Below are positions 43,105 to 51,670 of a stretch of 64,000 bases of DNA, piece by piece. This DNA is from Ruegeria marina (lineage in GTDB: Bacteria; Pseudomonadota; Alphaproteobacteria; Rhodobacterales; Rhodobacteraceae). The notes under the pieces are model-generated. The model had not been told where the DNA came from and did no database searches. It was given only the letters and a program-made list of their open reading frames with translations. The DNA lies in the NCBI RefSeq assembly GCF_900101475.1, contig NZ_FMZV01000016.1, positions 1 to 64,000 on the forward strand, given 5' to 3'. Position 1 is the stretch's first letter; each line of letters opens with the position of its first letter. A program made the translations under genes and the position numbers.

Positions 43105-44475
43105 ATGTCCATTCCCCAGTCCGGCGGCGGACCGATCGAACGCCACGAACAGCTGGCCGAATACCTTGCTTCGGGCTGCAAGCCGAAGGCAGATTGGCGC
43201 ATCGGCACCGAGCACGAGAAATTCGGCTACTGCAAGGACACGCTGAAACCGCTCCCCTACGAGGGCGAGCGCTCGATTCTCGCCGTGCTTCAGGGCCTGC
43301 GCGACCAGCACGGCTGGGCGCCGCTGGAAGAGGGCGGCAAGCTCATCGGCCTGACCAAGGACGGCGCCAATGTCAGCCTCGAGCCGGGCGGCCAGCTGGA
43401 ACTCAGCGGCGCGCCGGTGGAAACCATCCACCAGACCTGCGACGAGGTGAACGACCACCTGCGCGACGTCAAGGACATCGCCGACAAGATCGGCGTCGGC
43501 TTCATCGGCCTCGGCGCCGCGCCGATCTGGACGCATGACCAGATGCCGCTGATGCCCAAGGGCCGTTACAAGCTGATGGACGGCTACATGCAAAAGGTGG
43601 GCACATCCGGCACCACCATGATGCGGCGCACCTGCACCGTGCAGGTGAACCTCGATTTCGCCTCCGAGGCGGACATGGTGCAGAAACTGCGCGTGGCCAT
43701 CGCGCTGCAACCGGTCGCCACCGCGCTCTTTGCCAATTCCCCCTTCCTCGAAGGAAAGCCCAACGGCCACAAGAGCTGGCGCGCCCGCGTCTGGCGGCAT
43801 CTCGACGACGACCGCACCGGCATGGTGCCCTTCGTGTTCGAAGACGGGTTCGGGTTCGAGGCATGGGTGCAATACGCGCTCGATGTGCCGATGTATTTCG
43901 TCTACCGAGATGGGAAATACATCAACGCGCTGGGCCAGTCCTTCCGCGATTTCCTAAAGGGCGAACTGCCCGCGCTGCCGGGCGAGACGCCGACGCTTTC
44001 CGACTGGGCCGACCACCTGACCACGCTCTTCCCCGAGGCGCGGATCAAGAAATTCATCGAGATGCGCGGCGCCGACGGCGGCCCGTGGCGCCGGCTCTGC
44101 GCGCTGCCCGCTTTCTGGGTCGGGTTGATGTACGATCAGTCGGCGCTCGATGCCGCCTGGGACCTGGTCAAGGGCTGGGATGCCGAGACCCGCGAGACCC
44201 TGCGCATCGAGGCCAGCCGCCAGGGCCTCCAGGCGCGGGCGGGTGATGTCGACATGCACGCGCTGGCGCGCGAGGTGCTGGCGATCTCCGAGGCCGGGCT
44301 CAAATCCCGCGCCCGCCCCGGCGCCGGCGGCTTGGTGCCTGACGAGACCCATTTCCTGAGCGCCCTCAAGGACAGCGTCGAGTCGGGCAAGACCCCCGCC
44401 GACGAGCTGCTCGATCACTATAACGGCGACTGGAACGGAGACCTGACCCGGATTTACCGGGAATTCAGCTACTGA
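43105..44475 (+). CDS. gshA: Glutamate-cysteine ligase, plant/alphaproteobacterial type
   Basis: The 456-residue protein belongs to the GCS2-like plant-type family rather than the E. coli type. Support: WRIGTEHEKFGY near residues 31-42, NVSLEPGGQLELSGAP, MMRRTCTVQVNLDF and KKFIEMRGADGGPWRRLCALP. It makes gamma-glutamylcysteine, the first step of glutathione synthesis. The ATG at 43105 starts just before the conserved GGPIERHEQL; an in-frame ATG at 43051 lacks a good ribosome site. Confidence 0.96.
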   Translation: MSIPQSGGGPIERHEQLAEYLASGCKPKADWRIGTEHEKFGYCKDTLKPLPYEGERSILAVLQGLRDQHGWAPLEEGGKLIGLTKDGANVSLEPGGQLELSGAPVETIHQTCDEVNDHLRDVKDIADKIGVGFIGLGAAPIWTHDQMPLMPKGRYKLMDGYMQKVGTSGTTMMRRTCTVQVNLDFASEADMVQKLRVAIALQPVATALFANSPFLEGKPNGHKSWRARVWRHLDDDRTGMVPFVFEDGFGFEAWVQYALDVPMYFVYRDGKYINALGQSFRDFLKGELPALPGETPTLSDWADHLTTLFPEARIKKFIEMRGADGGPWRRLCALPAFWVGLMYDQSALDAAWDLVKGWDAETRETLRIEASRQGLQARAGDVDMHALAREVLAISEAGLKSRARPGAGGLVPDETHFLSALKDSVESGKTPADELLDHYNGDWNGDLTRIYREFSY

Positions 44476-44809
44476 CCGGGACGCCCCGCCTACGCTGCGA
44501 ATGATGCGGATTGGCTCGTTTGGTTTGAAGTTGGACCGGGTGGAAAGCGATCGGGCGTGGGTTTGACAGCCCACTCCGGTCATTCAAGCCGGAGCGCAGC
44601 GCAGGACGGACTGGAGCCCAGTCCGGACATCAATCAACTGTCTCGGCCGGCGGCGCGCCGGGCACCGCCCGCCCCTTCCTTCGGGCGCGCGCATTGCGTG
44701 CGCTCGCCCAGAGTCTGGCGCGGTCCCACCGATCACGTTCAAAGCAACTCGACTTGAGCCTGCGCCTGAGCAGATGCGATGTGCAGGAATGGGGGATTGG
44801 CGGACCGGG
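44476..44809. other. Non-coding gap with GC-rich hairpins
   Basis: No credible gene is present in these 334 bp. CTCCGG/CCGGAG (44574-44594) forms a small stem after gshA. A strong imperfect hairpin, GGGCGCGCGCA with TGCGCTCGCCC (44683-44709, one mismatch, 5-nt loop), lies between the two convergent transcription units. The region may hold a bidirectional transcript end or an interspersed repeat. Confidence 0.5.
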
Positions 44810-45076
44810 TCAGCCCGCGCTCTCCCTCTCCAGATCGGCCAGAAAGGTAATGACCCTCGCAACCGGCATCTCGCAGGGAACCAGCCGTGCCCCGCCTGTC
44901 AGATCATAGAGGTTCAGGCTGATGTAATCGCTGCCGCCCAACTCGGTCGCCACCAGCTTGACCGACCGCCCCCCGGCGAACACGGACTTGCACACCATGT
45001 AGCGCCGCCCGCCAGAGCGGCCGATCGTGGTGCCCGGTGGCCAGGCGCGCAGCCGCACCAGTGCCCGATCTCTCAC
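44810..45076 (-). CDS. Small conserved protein at end of pyr-plsY operon (88 aa)
   Basis: The start overlaps the plsY stop by 4 bp, so it is translated with the operon. The product is compact and beta-rich: GGRRYMVCKSVFAGGRSVKLVATELGG split around conserved glycines, then YISLNLYDL and RLVPCEMPVARVITFLADL. Two cysteines are present and no membrane segment. I recognise no family; the pattern resembles a small Rhodobacterales hypothetical protein. Confidence 0.75.
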   Translation of the reverse strand: MRDRALVRLRAWPPGTTIGRSGGRRYMVCKSVFAGGRSVKLVATELGGSDYISLNLYDLTGGARLVPCEMPVARVITFLADLERESAG

Positions 45077-45687
45077 GCCGATTTCTGGCCGATTTTAGGT
45101 TCGGTTCCTGCCTTCAGCCGGGCGATATTGGCCCGGTGGCGCCAGAACACCATCAGCGTCAGCACGATACCCAGCACAAAGCCGGTGCCATGGCCCAGGA
45201 ATACGACCCAGAAGGTCGAGCTTGCCGCCGCCACCAGCGCCCCCATGGACGAGATGCGTGTCACCGCCGCCCCCACAAGCCAGCTCAGGCAGCAGGCGAT
45301 CCCGACAGGCCAGGCCAGCGCAAGCCACAGGCCCAGAAAGGTGGCAACCCCCTTGCCACCCTTGAAGCCCAGCCAGATGGGATAGCAATGGCCCAGGAAG
45401 GCGGCCAATGCAGCCACCTGCGCCGCATCCTCGCCGGCAAGCGTGCGCGCCAGCAGCACCGCCACAGCGCCCTTGCCGCCATCCAGCAGCAGGGTCAGCG
45501 CCGCCGCCCCCTTGTTGCCGGTGCGCAGCACATTGGTGGTCCCGATATTGCCCGATCCGATCTTGCGCAAATCGCCCAAGCCCATGGCGCGGGTCAGGAT
45601 CAGGCCAAAGGGGACTGATCCCAGCCCGTAGCCGATCACGGCCCAGAGGATCAGCAGCATAAGCGGTGTATCGAATGCGGGCATCAC
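45073..45687 (-). CDS. plsY: Glycerol-3-phosphate acyltransferase PlsY
   Basis: The 204-residue membrane protein has five hydrophobic segments and the PlsY motifs GYGLGSVPFGLI (motif 1, Ser), GSGNIGTTNVLRTGNKG, and FKGGKGVATFLGL (motif 3). It transfers acyl groups from acyl-phosphate to glycerol-3-phosphate, starting phospholipid synthesis. It is joined to pyrC' and the 88-residue gene by 4-bp overlaps. Confidence 0.96.
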   Translation of the reverse strand: MMPAFDTPLMLLILWAVIGYGLGSVPFGLILTRAMGLGDLRKIGSGNIGTTNVLRTGNKGAAALTLLLDGGKGAVAVLLARTLAGEDAAQVAALAAFLGHCYPIWLGFKGGKGVATFLGLWLALAWPVGIACCLSWLVGAAVTRISSMGALVAAASSTFWVVFLGHGTGFVLGIVLTLMVFWRHRANIARLKAGTEPKIGQKSA

Positions 45688-46964
45688 GGTCTCCGGTAAA
45701 CGGCCTTTCCGGCCACATAGGTCGCCAGCACCCTACCCTGCATCCTCTGGCCGTCAAACGGGGTGTTCTGCGATTTCGACTTTAACGTGAACCGGTCCAG
45801 AACAAAGGGCACATCCGGGTCGAACAGCACCAGATCGGCGGGCGCGCCCGCGCTCAGCCGCCCGGCCTCCAGCCCCAGCCGCCGCGCCGGGTTCAGCGCC
45901 ATGGCGCGGAACAGGGTGGGAAGGTCCAGCTGCCCAGCATGGTATAGCCGCAGCGCCGCCGGCAGCAGCGTTTCCAGCGCCACCGCACCGCTTGCCGCCT
46001 CTTCGAACGGCAGCCGCTTGCTTTCCTCGTCCTGCGGCGTGTGCATGGAGCTGATCGTGTCGATCAGGCCCGTGCGTACCGCTTCGATTACCGCCTGCCG
46101 GTCATCCTCAGACCGCAAAGGCGGCTTGACCTTGAAGAAGGTGCGATAACCCGAAACATCCAGTTCGTTCAGCGTCAGATGGTGGATCGAGGTTCCGGCG
46201 GTGATGTCCAGCCCGTTGCGTTTGGCGCGTTCCAGCGCGGGCAGGGCGCGCGCGGTGGTGATCTGGTCCGCGTGGTACCTGGCCCCGGTCATCTCCAACA
46301 GCGCGATGTCGCGGTCCAGCCCCATCCGTTCGGCCATGGGTGAGACGGCCGGCAGGCCATAGAGCGCCGCGAACTTGCCGCTGGTGGCCGCCGCCCCCTC
46401 GCTCAGCCCCGGTTCCTGCGGATGCGCGATGACCAGCGCGCCACAGGACTTGGCATAGGTCAGCGCGCGGGAAAACACCTTGGTATTGGCGACCACATGG
46501 TCGCAATCGGTAAACGCCACCGCGCCCGCATCCAGCAGAAAGCCGATCTCGGTCATCTCGCGGCCCTGCCGCCCCTTGGTCAGCGCCGCCATCGGCAGCA
46601 CGTTGACCGGCGTGTCGGCCTGCGCCCGGCGGGTGACAAACTCCAGCGCTTCGGGCGTGTCGATGGCCGGGTTGGTGTCGGGTCGGGTGACGATGGTGGT
46701 CACTCCGCCCGCCGCCGCCGCCTGTCCTGCGGATTTATAGCTCTCCTTGTGGCGCTCGCCCGGCTCGCCCACCTTGACGCCGATATCGGCGATACCGGGG
46801 GCCAGGCACTTGCCGCCGCAATCGACCACCTCGACATGGTCCGGGACACCGATCTCGTGGCCTTGCGCCACGATCCGCCCGCCCTCGACCAGTAGCGCGC
46901 CGCGCTCAACGGTGCCCGCCTCGGGGTCGATCAGCCGGGCATTGGTGAAAAGGATGTTGCTCAT
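45684..46964 (-). CDS. pyrX: Dihydroorotase-like pseudoenzyme PyrC' (PyrX), predicted inactive
   Basis: The 426-residue protein has the dihydroorotase fold: a LAPGIAD strand and AAAGGVTTIVTRPDTNP, then VIAHPQEP and GTSIHHLTLNEL. The metal-binding HxH is lost: D60-I-G62-V-K64 replaces DxHxH. The catalytic TDHAPH segment reads S-M307-H-T-P-Q311, so the general-base Asp is gone. This matches the inactive DHOase homologues (PyrC'/PyrX) that support aspartate transcarbamoylase in Pseudomonas and relatives. It shares an operon with pyrB. An active PyrC must exist elsewhere. The start overlaps the preceding gene by 4 bp. Confidence 0.88.
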   Translation of the reverse strand: MSNILFTNARLIDPEAGTVERGALLVEGGRIVAQGHEIGVPDHVEVVDCGGKCLAPGIADIGVKVGEPGERHKESYKSAGQAAAAGGVTTIVTRPDTNPAIDTPEALEFVTRRAQADTPVNVLPMAALTKGRQGREMTEIGFLLDAGAVAFTDCDHVVANTKVFSRALTYAKSCGALVIAHPQEPGLSEGAAATSGKFAALYGLPAVSPMAERMGLDRDIALLEMTGARYHADQITTARALPALERAKRNGLDITAGTSIHHLTLNELDVSGYRTFFKVKPPLRSEDDRQAVIEAVRTGLIDTISSMHTPQDEESKRLPFEEAASGAVALETLLPAALRLYHAGQLDLPTLFRAMALNPARRLGLEAGRLSAGAPADLVLFDPDVPFVLDRFTLKSKSQNTPFDGQRMQGRVLATYVAGKAVYRRP

Positions 46965-47347
46965 GTCATCGCCCTTTCGATGGCGGCCCTGGTGGCGGCC
47001 GGGTCCGCCTGGTGTTTGATCAGGTGCTTGTCACCGCCCTTGGTGATCACCTGCACATAGCTGCCCATGGTGCGCACGGTCTCGATCTGGCTCAGCGGCA
47101 CCCGCCGCCCCGCGCCGCTCAGCACGCCGTCCGAGATTTCCCAGACCACCGCCAGTTCCTCGGACGCGAGGTACCAGCCGCGCAGCGCTATCGCCGCCAG
47201 CCCCGCTGGAGCGCCGGTCCAGACATAGGGGTTGCCCATCGCCCAGAGTACCGCCATCGCACCCGCCATGGCGATCGCCGCCATCCAGGTGTGGTTGCGG
47301 ATATAGGCCTGCCGGTCGGCGGGAAAGCGATGTGTCGTGTCGGTCAT
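46961..47347 (-). CDS. Membrane protein with PH-like domain, unknown function
   Basis: The start at 47347 follows CGGGAGGTGGGC. The 128-residue product has two membrane segments (about 20-36 and 42-58) and a C-terminal strand-rich domain (RRVPLSQIETVRTMGSYVQ, then HLIKHQADP) resembling small bacterial PH domains. It overlaps pyrC' by 4 bp and so is expressed with the pyrimidine genes. Confidence 0.8.
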   Translation of the reverse strand: MTDTTHRFPADRQAYIRNHTWMAAIAMAGAMAVLWAMGNPYVWTGAPAGLAAIALRGWYLASEELAVVWEISDGVLSGAGRRVPLSQIETVRTMGSYVQVITKGGDKHLIKHQADPAATRAAIERAMT

Positions 47348-47477
47348 GCCCACCTCCCGGTGAGCGGTGTCAGGCGGCCGGAACTCCTAACAATTCGCAA
47401 AGTTCCCAATGTACAAAACGGCACATTCGCCCCGTGGGGCCGGTGCAAAACGGTCAAAACGGCCCGTGCACCGCAGG

Positions 47478-48002
47478 TCAAAGGATCAGCCATGTCAGCC
47501 CCCCGATGATCAGCGCCATCACCACGATGAACAGCGAAAACCCGATGTTGCGCGCCTTGCGGCGCGCCTCGCGCGGCGACAGGCGCGGCGCGGAATGGGG
47601 TAGGGCGCTTGCGGTCTCGATCGGCGATCCAGACCAGTCGGTGCCCGCTTCACGATATTCTCCCACCCGCTCAACCGTGTCCGGCAAGGCGGTTTCAACC
47701 GGTTTTTCGCCGAACGCGCGGCTGCGCAGCAGCAGCATCCAGCCCTTGTGCGCGGCCAGCGCGGCTCGATCCAGCTGATCCTCGGAGATCCCGCAACCCT
47801 CTGTCAGATAACCATAAAGACCAAGTTCTTCGAGATCGGAGACCGGGAAGACCTCGACATGATCCATGTCGAGCGCATCGAGACCCAGAAGCTGCGCCAC
47901 CGCGCCCGGCTCACGCAGGAACCGCGCTTCCTCGGGTCGCATGTTCAGGGCGTAAAGGCGGATCAGGCCGCGCTCGTTCTGGGGGACGCTCAGCCGGGTC
48001 AT
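47478..48002 (-). CDS. Tail-anchored conserved protein, unknown function
   Basis: The 174-residue protein overlaps pyrB by 4 bp. The soluble N-terminal ~125 residues ([19 protein letters not shown] start) are followed by an Arg/Ser-rich linker and a C-terminal membrane helix (about 152-173, [20 protein letters not shown]), a tail-anchor arrangement. I do not recognise the domain. Its place between pyrB and pyrC' suggests a role linked to pyrimidine or membrane synthesis. A 130-bp gap follows before the next gene. Confidence 0.82.
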   Translation of the reverse strand: MTRLSVPQNERGLIRLYALNMRPEEARFLREPGAVAQLLGLDALDMDHVEVFPVSDLEELGLYGYLTEGCGISEDQLDRAALAAHKGWMLLLRSRAFGEKPVETALPDTVERVGEYREAGTDWSGSPIETASALPHSAPRLSPREARRKARNIGFSLFIVVMALIIGGLTWLIL

Positions 48003-48934
48003 GCCGCCCCGCGCAGGTTGCGGGCCAACAGCTCCATCGCCGCCATGCGCACGGCGACACCCATCTCAACCTGCTCCTGGATCACCGACCGGTTGATGTC
48101 ATCCGCCAGGGTCCCATCAATCTCGACTCCCCGATTCATCGGCCCCGGATGCATCACGATCGCATCCGCCTTGGCCAGTCCCAGCTTCTCGCGGTCGAGC
48201 CCGTAGCGGTGGTAATACTCGCGTTCGGACGGGATGAAACCGCCATCCATCCGCTCTTTCTGAAGCCGCAGCATCATTACCACATCGACGTCTTTCAGGC
48301 CCTCGCGCATGTCGTCATAGACCTCGGCGCCGAACTCGGCGAACTGTCCGGGAACCAGCGTCGGCGGGCCGATCAGGCGAATGCGGTTTTCCATTTTTCC
48401 CAGCAAAATCAAGTTTGAACGCGCCACCCGGCTGTGCGCGATGTCACCGCAGATGGCGATGTTCAGCCGGTGCAGCCGCCCCTTGGCGCGGCGGATCGTC
48501 AGCGCGTCGAGCAAAGCCTGGGTCGGATGCTCGTGCCGCCCGTCGCCCGCGTTCAGCACCGCGCAATTGACCTTTTGCGCCAGCAGGTCCACCGCGCCCG
48601 AATGCGGGTGCCGCACCACCAGCAGGTCGGGATGCATGGCGTTCAGCGTCATCGCCGTGTCGATCAGCGTCTCGCCCTTCTTGATCGAACTGGCCTGCAT
48701 CGACATGTTCATCACGTCGGCGCCGAGCCGCTTGCCCGCCAGTTCGAAACTGGCCTGCGTGCGGGTGGAGTTTTCGAAGAACATGTTGATCTGGGTTAGC
48801 CCCGACAGCACGTCGGAATGCTTGGCCGATTGCCGGTTCAGGTCCACATAGGTTTCGGCCAGGTCCAGAATGGCGGTGATATCGGCGGGAGACAGCTGTT
48901 CGATGCCAAGCAGGTGTCGGTGGGCAAATGACAT
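47999..48934 (-). CDS. pyrB: Aspartate carbamoyltransferase catalytic subunit
   Basis: The 311-residue protein has the carbamoyl-phosphate loop with S56-T57-R58-T59 ([15 protein letters not shown]), the second-site K/H pair region [28 protein letters not shown] and the aspartate-loop MLRLQKERM. It catalyses the first committed step of pyrimidine synthesis. It heads the leftward overlapping operon that includes pyrC'. A pyrI regulatory gene is absent, consistent with the class that uses PyrC' instead. Confidence 0.97.
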   Translation of the reverse strand: MSFAHRHLLGIEQLSPADITAILDLAETYVDLNRQSAKHSDVLSGLTQINMFFENSTRTQASFELAGKRLGADVMNMSMQASSIKKGETLIDTAMTLNAMHPDLLVVRHPHSGAVDLLAQKVNCAVLNAGDGRHEHPTQALLDALTIRRAKGRLHRLNIAICGDIAHSRVARSNLILLGKMENRIRLIGPPTLVPGQFAEFGAEVYDDMREGLKDVDVVMMLRLQKERMDGGFIPSEREYYHRYGLDREKLGLAKADAIVMHPGPMNRGVEIDGTLADDINRSVIQEQVEMGVAVRMAAMELLARNLRGAA

Positions 48935-49004
48935 GGGCGGCTCCGGTCAGGCGATTGTGCCGCTTATAGAAAGCACGCGGGCCGGGGGCAATATGGCTAT
49001 GACC

Positions 49005-49589
49005 TCAGTCGGCGGGGGCGCATCCGCCCTCGGGCAGGCAGGTCTCGCCCGGCTTGCACCATTTGCCGCGCCCGCAATCGACCGCCAGTTGTGGCACACA
49101 GCCCCGTTCGGCCGAGCATTTGAAACCGGGCCGGCATTGCGAGCCGGTCTCTTCGCACAGGAACCACCCGACCCGACTGCACCCGCCACCCGGCAGGCAT
49201 TGGGTGCCGGCCGGGCAGATCCGCCCGTCCTTGCAGGGCGGGTTTTCGGGTAGGGTCAGCTCCGGTTTCGGCAGGGGGACACATTCGCCAGAAACGGAAC
49301 AGGTCATGCCAGGCCCGCAGGTCAGGCCGGTCTGGCATTTGCCGCTTCCCTTGGGGGCGCATCTGGTGCCCCCGGCGACGCAGTCCTCGAACGGTCCGCA
49401 AGAGCGTCCGCCGCCGCAATAGGTGCCGCCCAGAGGGATGCAATAGCCATCCCAGCTACAGGTTTGCGACAGGCCACAGCAGTTCGAAGCTCCGCATTGG
49501 GTGGTGCCCGCCGGACATTCCGCCGCCCGGGCACCATGAAACGGGGCGACAAGCAACGCGATCAGGAAAAGGCGCAGGAGATGGATCAT
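49005..49589 (-). CDS. Secreted cysteine-rich repeat protein
   Basis: From ATG at 49589 (GGGGC upstream) the product has 194 residues. A signal peptide (MIHLLRLFLIALLVAPFHGA) precedes a mature part with 26 cysteines. At least five tandem modules follow a C-x5/6-C-x4/5-C-x4/6-C pattern, for example CKDGRICPAGTQCLPGGGC and CGRGKWCKPGETCLPEGGC. Such dense disulfide modules usually fold without a hydrophobic core and resist proteases. The sequence resembles eukaryotic-style EGF/granulin-like repeats only in spacing. The function is unknown. Confidence 0.82.
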   Translation of the reverse strand: MIHLLRLFLIALLVAPFHGARAAECPAGTTQCGASNCCGLSQTCSWDGYCIPLGGTYCGGGRSCGPFEDCVAGGTRCAPKGSGKCQTGLTCGPGMTCSVSGECVPLPKPELTLPENPPCKDGRICPAGTQCLPGGGCSRVGWFLCEETGSQCRPGFKCSAERGCVPQLAVDCGRGKWCKPGETCLPEGGCAPAD

Positions 49590-49671
49590 GCCCCTATGCT
49601 CGACGGCCCGGCCCTCGCTGTCCAGCGGCAATCCGCTTTCCCTTGCCGCGCAGACGGTTAGATTGGAGGGT

Positions 49672-50448
49672 ATGGAATCGGCACTTGATCCTCATGCGGC
49701 GCTGGCCCTGCTGGAATGGCAGGTCGAACTGGGCGTGACCGATGCGATCGGTGACACGCCGGTGGACCGCTATGCCCTGCCGGATACCGCGCCCCGCCCT
49801 GAGCGGCCCGTTGCAGCGGTGGCCACCCAGGCTGTACCGCCGCAAAAGGCACCGGAGACCGACCCGGTGCAAGAGGCCCGCAAGTCGGCAGTGCGCGCGG
49901 CGTCCTTGCCCGCGCTGCGCGAGGCAATGGCTGGTTTCGACCATTGCGAGTTGAAGAAGGGGGCGCGCAACCTGGTTTTCGCTGACGGGATTCCGGGGGC
50001 GCGCGTGATGATCATCGGCGAGGCTCCAGGCCGGGAAGAGGATCGCGAAGGCAGGCCGTTTGTCGGCCGCGCGGGCCAGTTGCTCGACCGGATGCTGGCG
50101 GCGATCGGCCTCGACCGCGAGCAGAATGTCTATATCACGAACGTCCTGCCCTGGCGGCCGCCGCAGAACCGTGACCCGTTGCCCATCGAGATCGCGATGA
50201 TGAAGCCTTTCCTGGAGCGTCACGTCGCTTTGGCGCAACCACAGGTGCTGGTGCTGATGGGCAAGATCAGTTGCGATGCCGTATTGGGAAGGCAGAGCAT
50301 AACCCGTCTGCGGGGCCAGTGGACACAGGCGATGAATCTGCAGGTTCTGCCGACGTTTCACCCCGCTTACCTCTTGCGTCAGCCACATATGAAGCGGCTG
50401 GCCTGGGCTGATCTTCTGGAACTCAAGGCAAAACTGAGGGAACAATGA
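49672..50448 (+). CDS. Uracil-DNA glycosylase family 4/5-like protein
   Basis: The 258-residue protein has a ~85-residue variable N-terminal part and a UDG fold with GEAPGREED (117-125), FVGRAGQLLDRML, TNVLPWRPPQNR and HPAYLLRQ (230-237). Family 4 enzymes carry four cysteines for a 4Fe-4S cluster; here only C92 and C201 exist, so the cluster is probably absent. Function as a glycosylase is inferred. GGAGGGT precedes the start, and the stop overlaps the phosphoesterase gene by 4 bp. Confidence 0.87.
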   Translation: MESALDPHAALALLEWQVELGVTDAIGDTPVDRYALPDTAPRPERPVAAVATQAVPPQKAPETDPVQEARKSAVRAASLPALREAMAGFDHCELKKGARNLVFADGIPGARVMIIGEAPGREEDREGRPFVGRAGQLLDRMLAAIGLDREQNVYITNVLPWRPPQNRDPLPIEIAMMKPFLERHVALAQPQVLVLMGKISCDAVLGRQSITRLRGQWTQAMNLQVLPTFHPAYLLRQPHMKRLAWADLLELKAKLREQ

Positions 50449-51047
50449 TGCGCATACTGGCCTTTTCCGATCTGCACATGGACCGTGCCCGGGCCGCCGA
50501 CCTTGTCGCGGCGAGCCTTGAGGCCGATATCGTGATCGGAGCCGGGGATTATTGCAATGCGCGTCAAGGGCTGGATCAGGCGATGGCGATGCTGGCCGGG
50601 ATCATGGTGCCACTGGTGCTGGTGCCCGGAAATGCCGAAAGCGCCGCCGAACTGGAAGCCGCAGCCCCCGAGGGTGTGCATGTGCTGCATGGATCCTCGG
50701 CCACGGTGGACGGGATAAGGATGTTCGGGCTGGGCTATGGCGTGCCACCCACGCCCTTTGGCGCCTGGTCCTGCGACATGACCGAGGGCGAGGCGGCCGA
50801 GATGCTGGCGCGTTGCAAATCCGCCGATATCCTGATCAGCCACTCTCCCCCCAAGGGATTCGGCGATGTCACCTCGGAGGGGAAATCGGTCGGTTCCACC
50901 GCGATCCGCGACGCAATCGAGCGGCTGCAACCGCGTCTGGCGCTCTGTGGCCATATCCACGACAGCTGGGGCGCGCGGGGCACCATGGGGCGGACGCGCC
51001 TGGCCAACCTTGGTCCCAAGGTGAACTGGTTCGAGTGGCCTGAATGA
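50445..51047 (+). CDS. Calcineurin-like metallophosphoesterase
   Basis: The 200-residue protein has the metallophosphoesterase set FSDLHMD (DxH), GAGDYCN (GDxx), GNAES (GNxE, replacing GNHE) and ISHSPP, then CGHIHDSWG (GHxH). The family hydrolyses phosphoesters such as cyclic nucleotides or nucleotides with two metals. It overlaps both neighbours by 4 bp, forming a translationally linked UDG-phosphoesterase-LysE unit. Start could be this ATG or the adjacent one 3 bp later. Confidence 0.9.
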   Translation: MMRILAFSDLHMDRARAADLVAASLEADIVIGAGDYCNARQGLDQAMAMLAGIMVPLVLVPGNAESAAELEAAAPEGVHVLHGSSATVDGIRMFGLGYGVPPTPFGAWSCDMTEGEAAEMLARCKSADILISHSPPKGFGDVTSEGKSVGSTAIRDAIERLQPRLALCGHIHDSWGARGTMGRTRLANLGPKVNWFEWPE

Positions 51048-51664
51048 TCGAACCTGTAACGCTGCTGACTTTTTTGCCCGCAGCGCTGGCGCTGAACCTG
51101 ACACCGGGGGCGGACATGATGTTCTGCCTCGGACAGGGGCTTCGGTCGGGGCCGCGCGCGGCCTGGGCGGCAAGTGCGGGCATCTCGGCGGGCGGCATGG
51201 TGCATGTCACGCTCGCCGGGCTGGGTCTGGGCGCGGCGGTGCAGGCGATGCCCTGGCTTTTCGATGTCATCCGCTGGGTCGGGGTCGCCTATTTGCTCTG
51301 GTTGGCCTTTGGCGCCCTACGGCAGGGCGCGGTTCCGCCCGAAGCCCCGCCGCGCGCCGTGCGTCATGCCTTTCGCGACGGGATGTTGGTCAACCTGACC
51401 AATCCAAAGGTGATCCTGTTCGTGCTCGCCTTCATCTCTCAGTTCGTGTCGCCCGAGGCTGGCCCGATCCTGCCGCAGTTTCTGGTCTTTGGCGCCATCA
51501 TCGGGCTGGGCGGGTTCGTCATCAACGGGCTTGTGGGGCGCTTTGCCGGCGGGCTTGGCCGATACCTGACTACCGCCCCGCGCCTGGGCCGCATTCTGGG
51601 CCGCGTGTCGGCAGGCATCTTTGCCGCGCTGGCGTTGCGTCTCGCCATTCTTGAAAGGACCTGA
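51044..51664 (+). CDS. LysE/RhtB-family amino acid exporter
   Basis: The 206-residue protein has about six membrane helices and the family start NLTPGADMMFCLGQGLRSG, the typical N-terminal motif of RhtB/LysE proteins, and a VNLTNPKVILFVLAFISQF segment. It likely exports a neutral or basic amino acid or homoserine lactone. It overlaps the phosphoesterase gene by 4 bp and precedes moaB by 6 bp. Confidence 0.93.
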   Translation: MIEPVTLLTFLPAALALNLTPGADMMFCLGQGLRSGPRAAWAASAGISAGGMVHVTLAGLGLGAAVQAMPWLFDVIRWVGVAYLLWLAFGALRQGAVPPEAPPRAVRHAFRDGMLVNLTNPKVILFVLAFISQFVSPEAGPILPQFLVFGAIIGLGGFVINGLVGRFAGGLGRYLTTAPRLGRILGRVSAGIFAALALRLAILERT

Positions 51665-51670
51665 TCGGAT

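Noticed and set aside
47354-47477. Repeated AAAACGG units (around 47415, 47447 and 47456)
   Set aside because: Only three short units with irregular spacing, no dyad symmetry and no clear link to a promoter.
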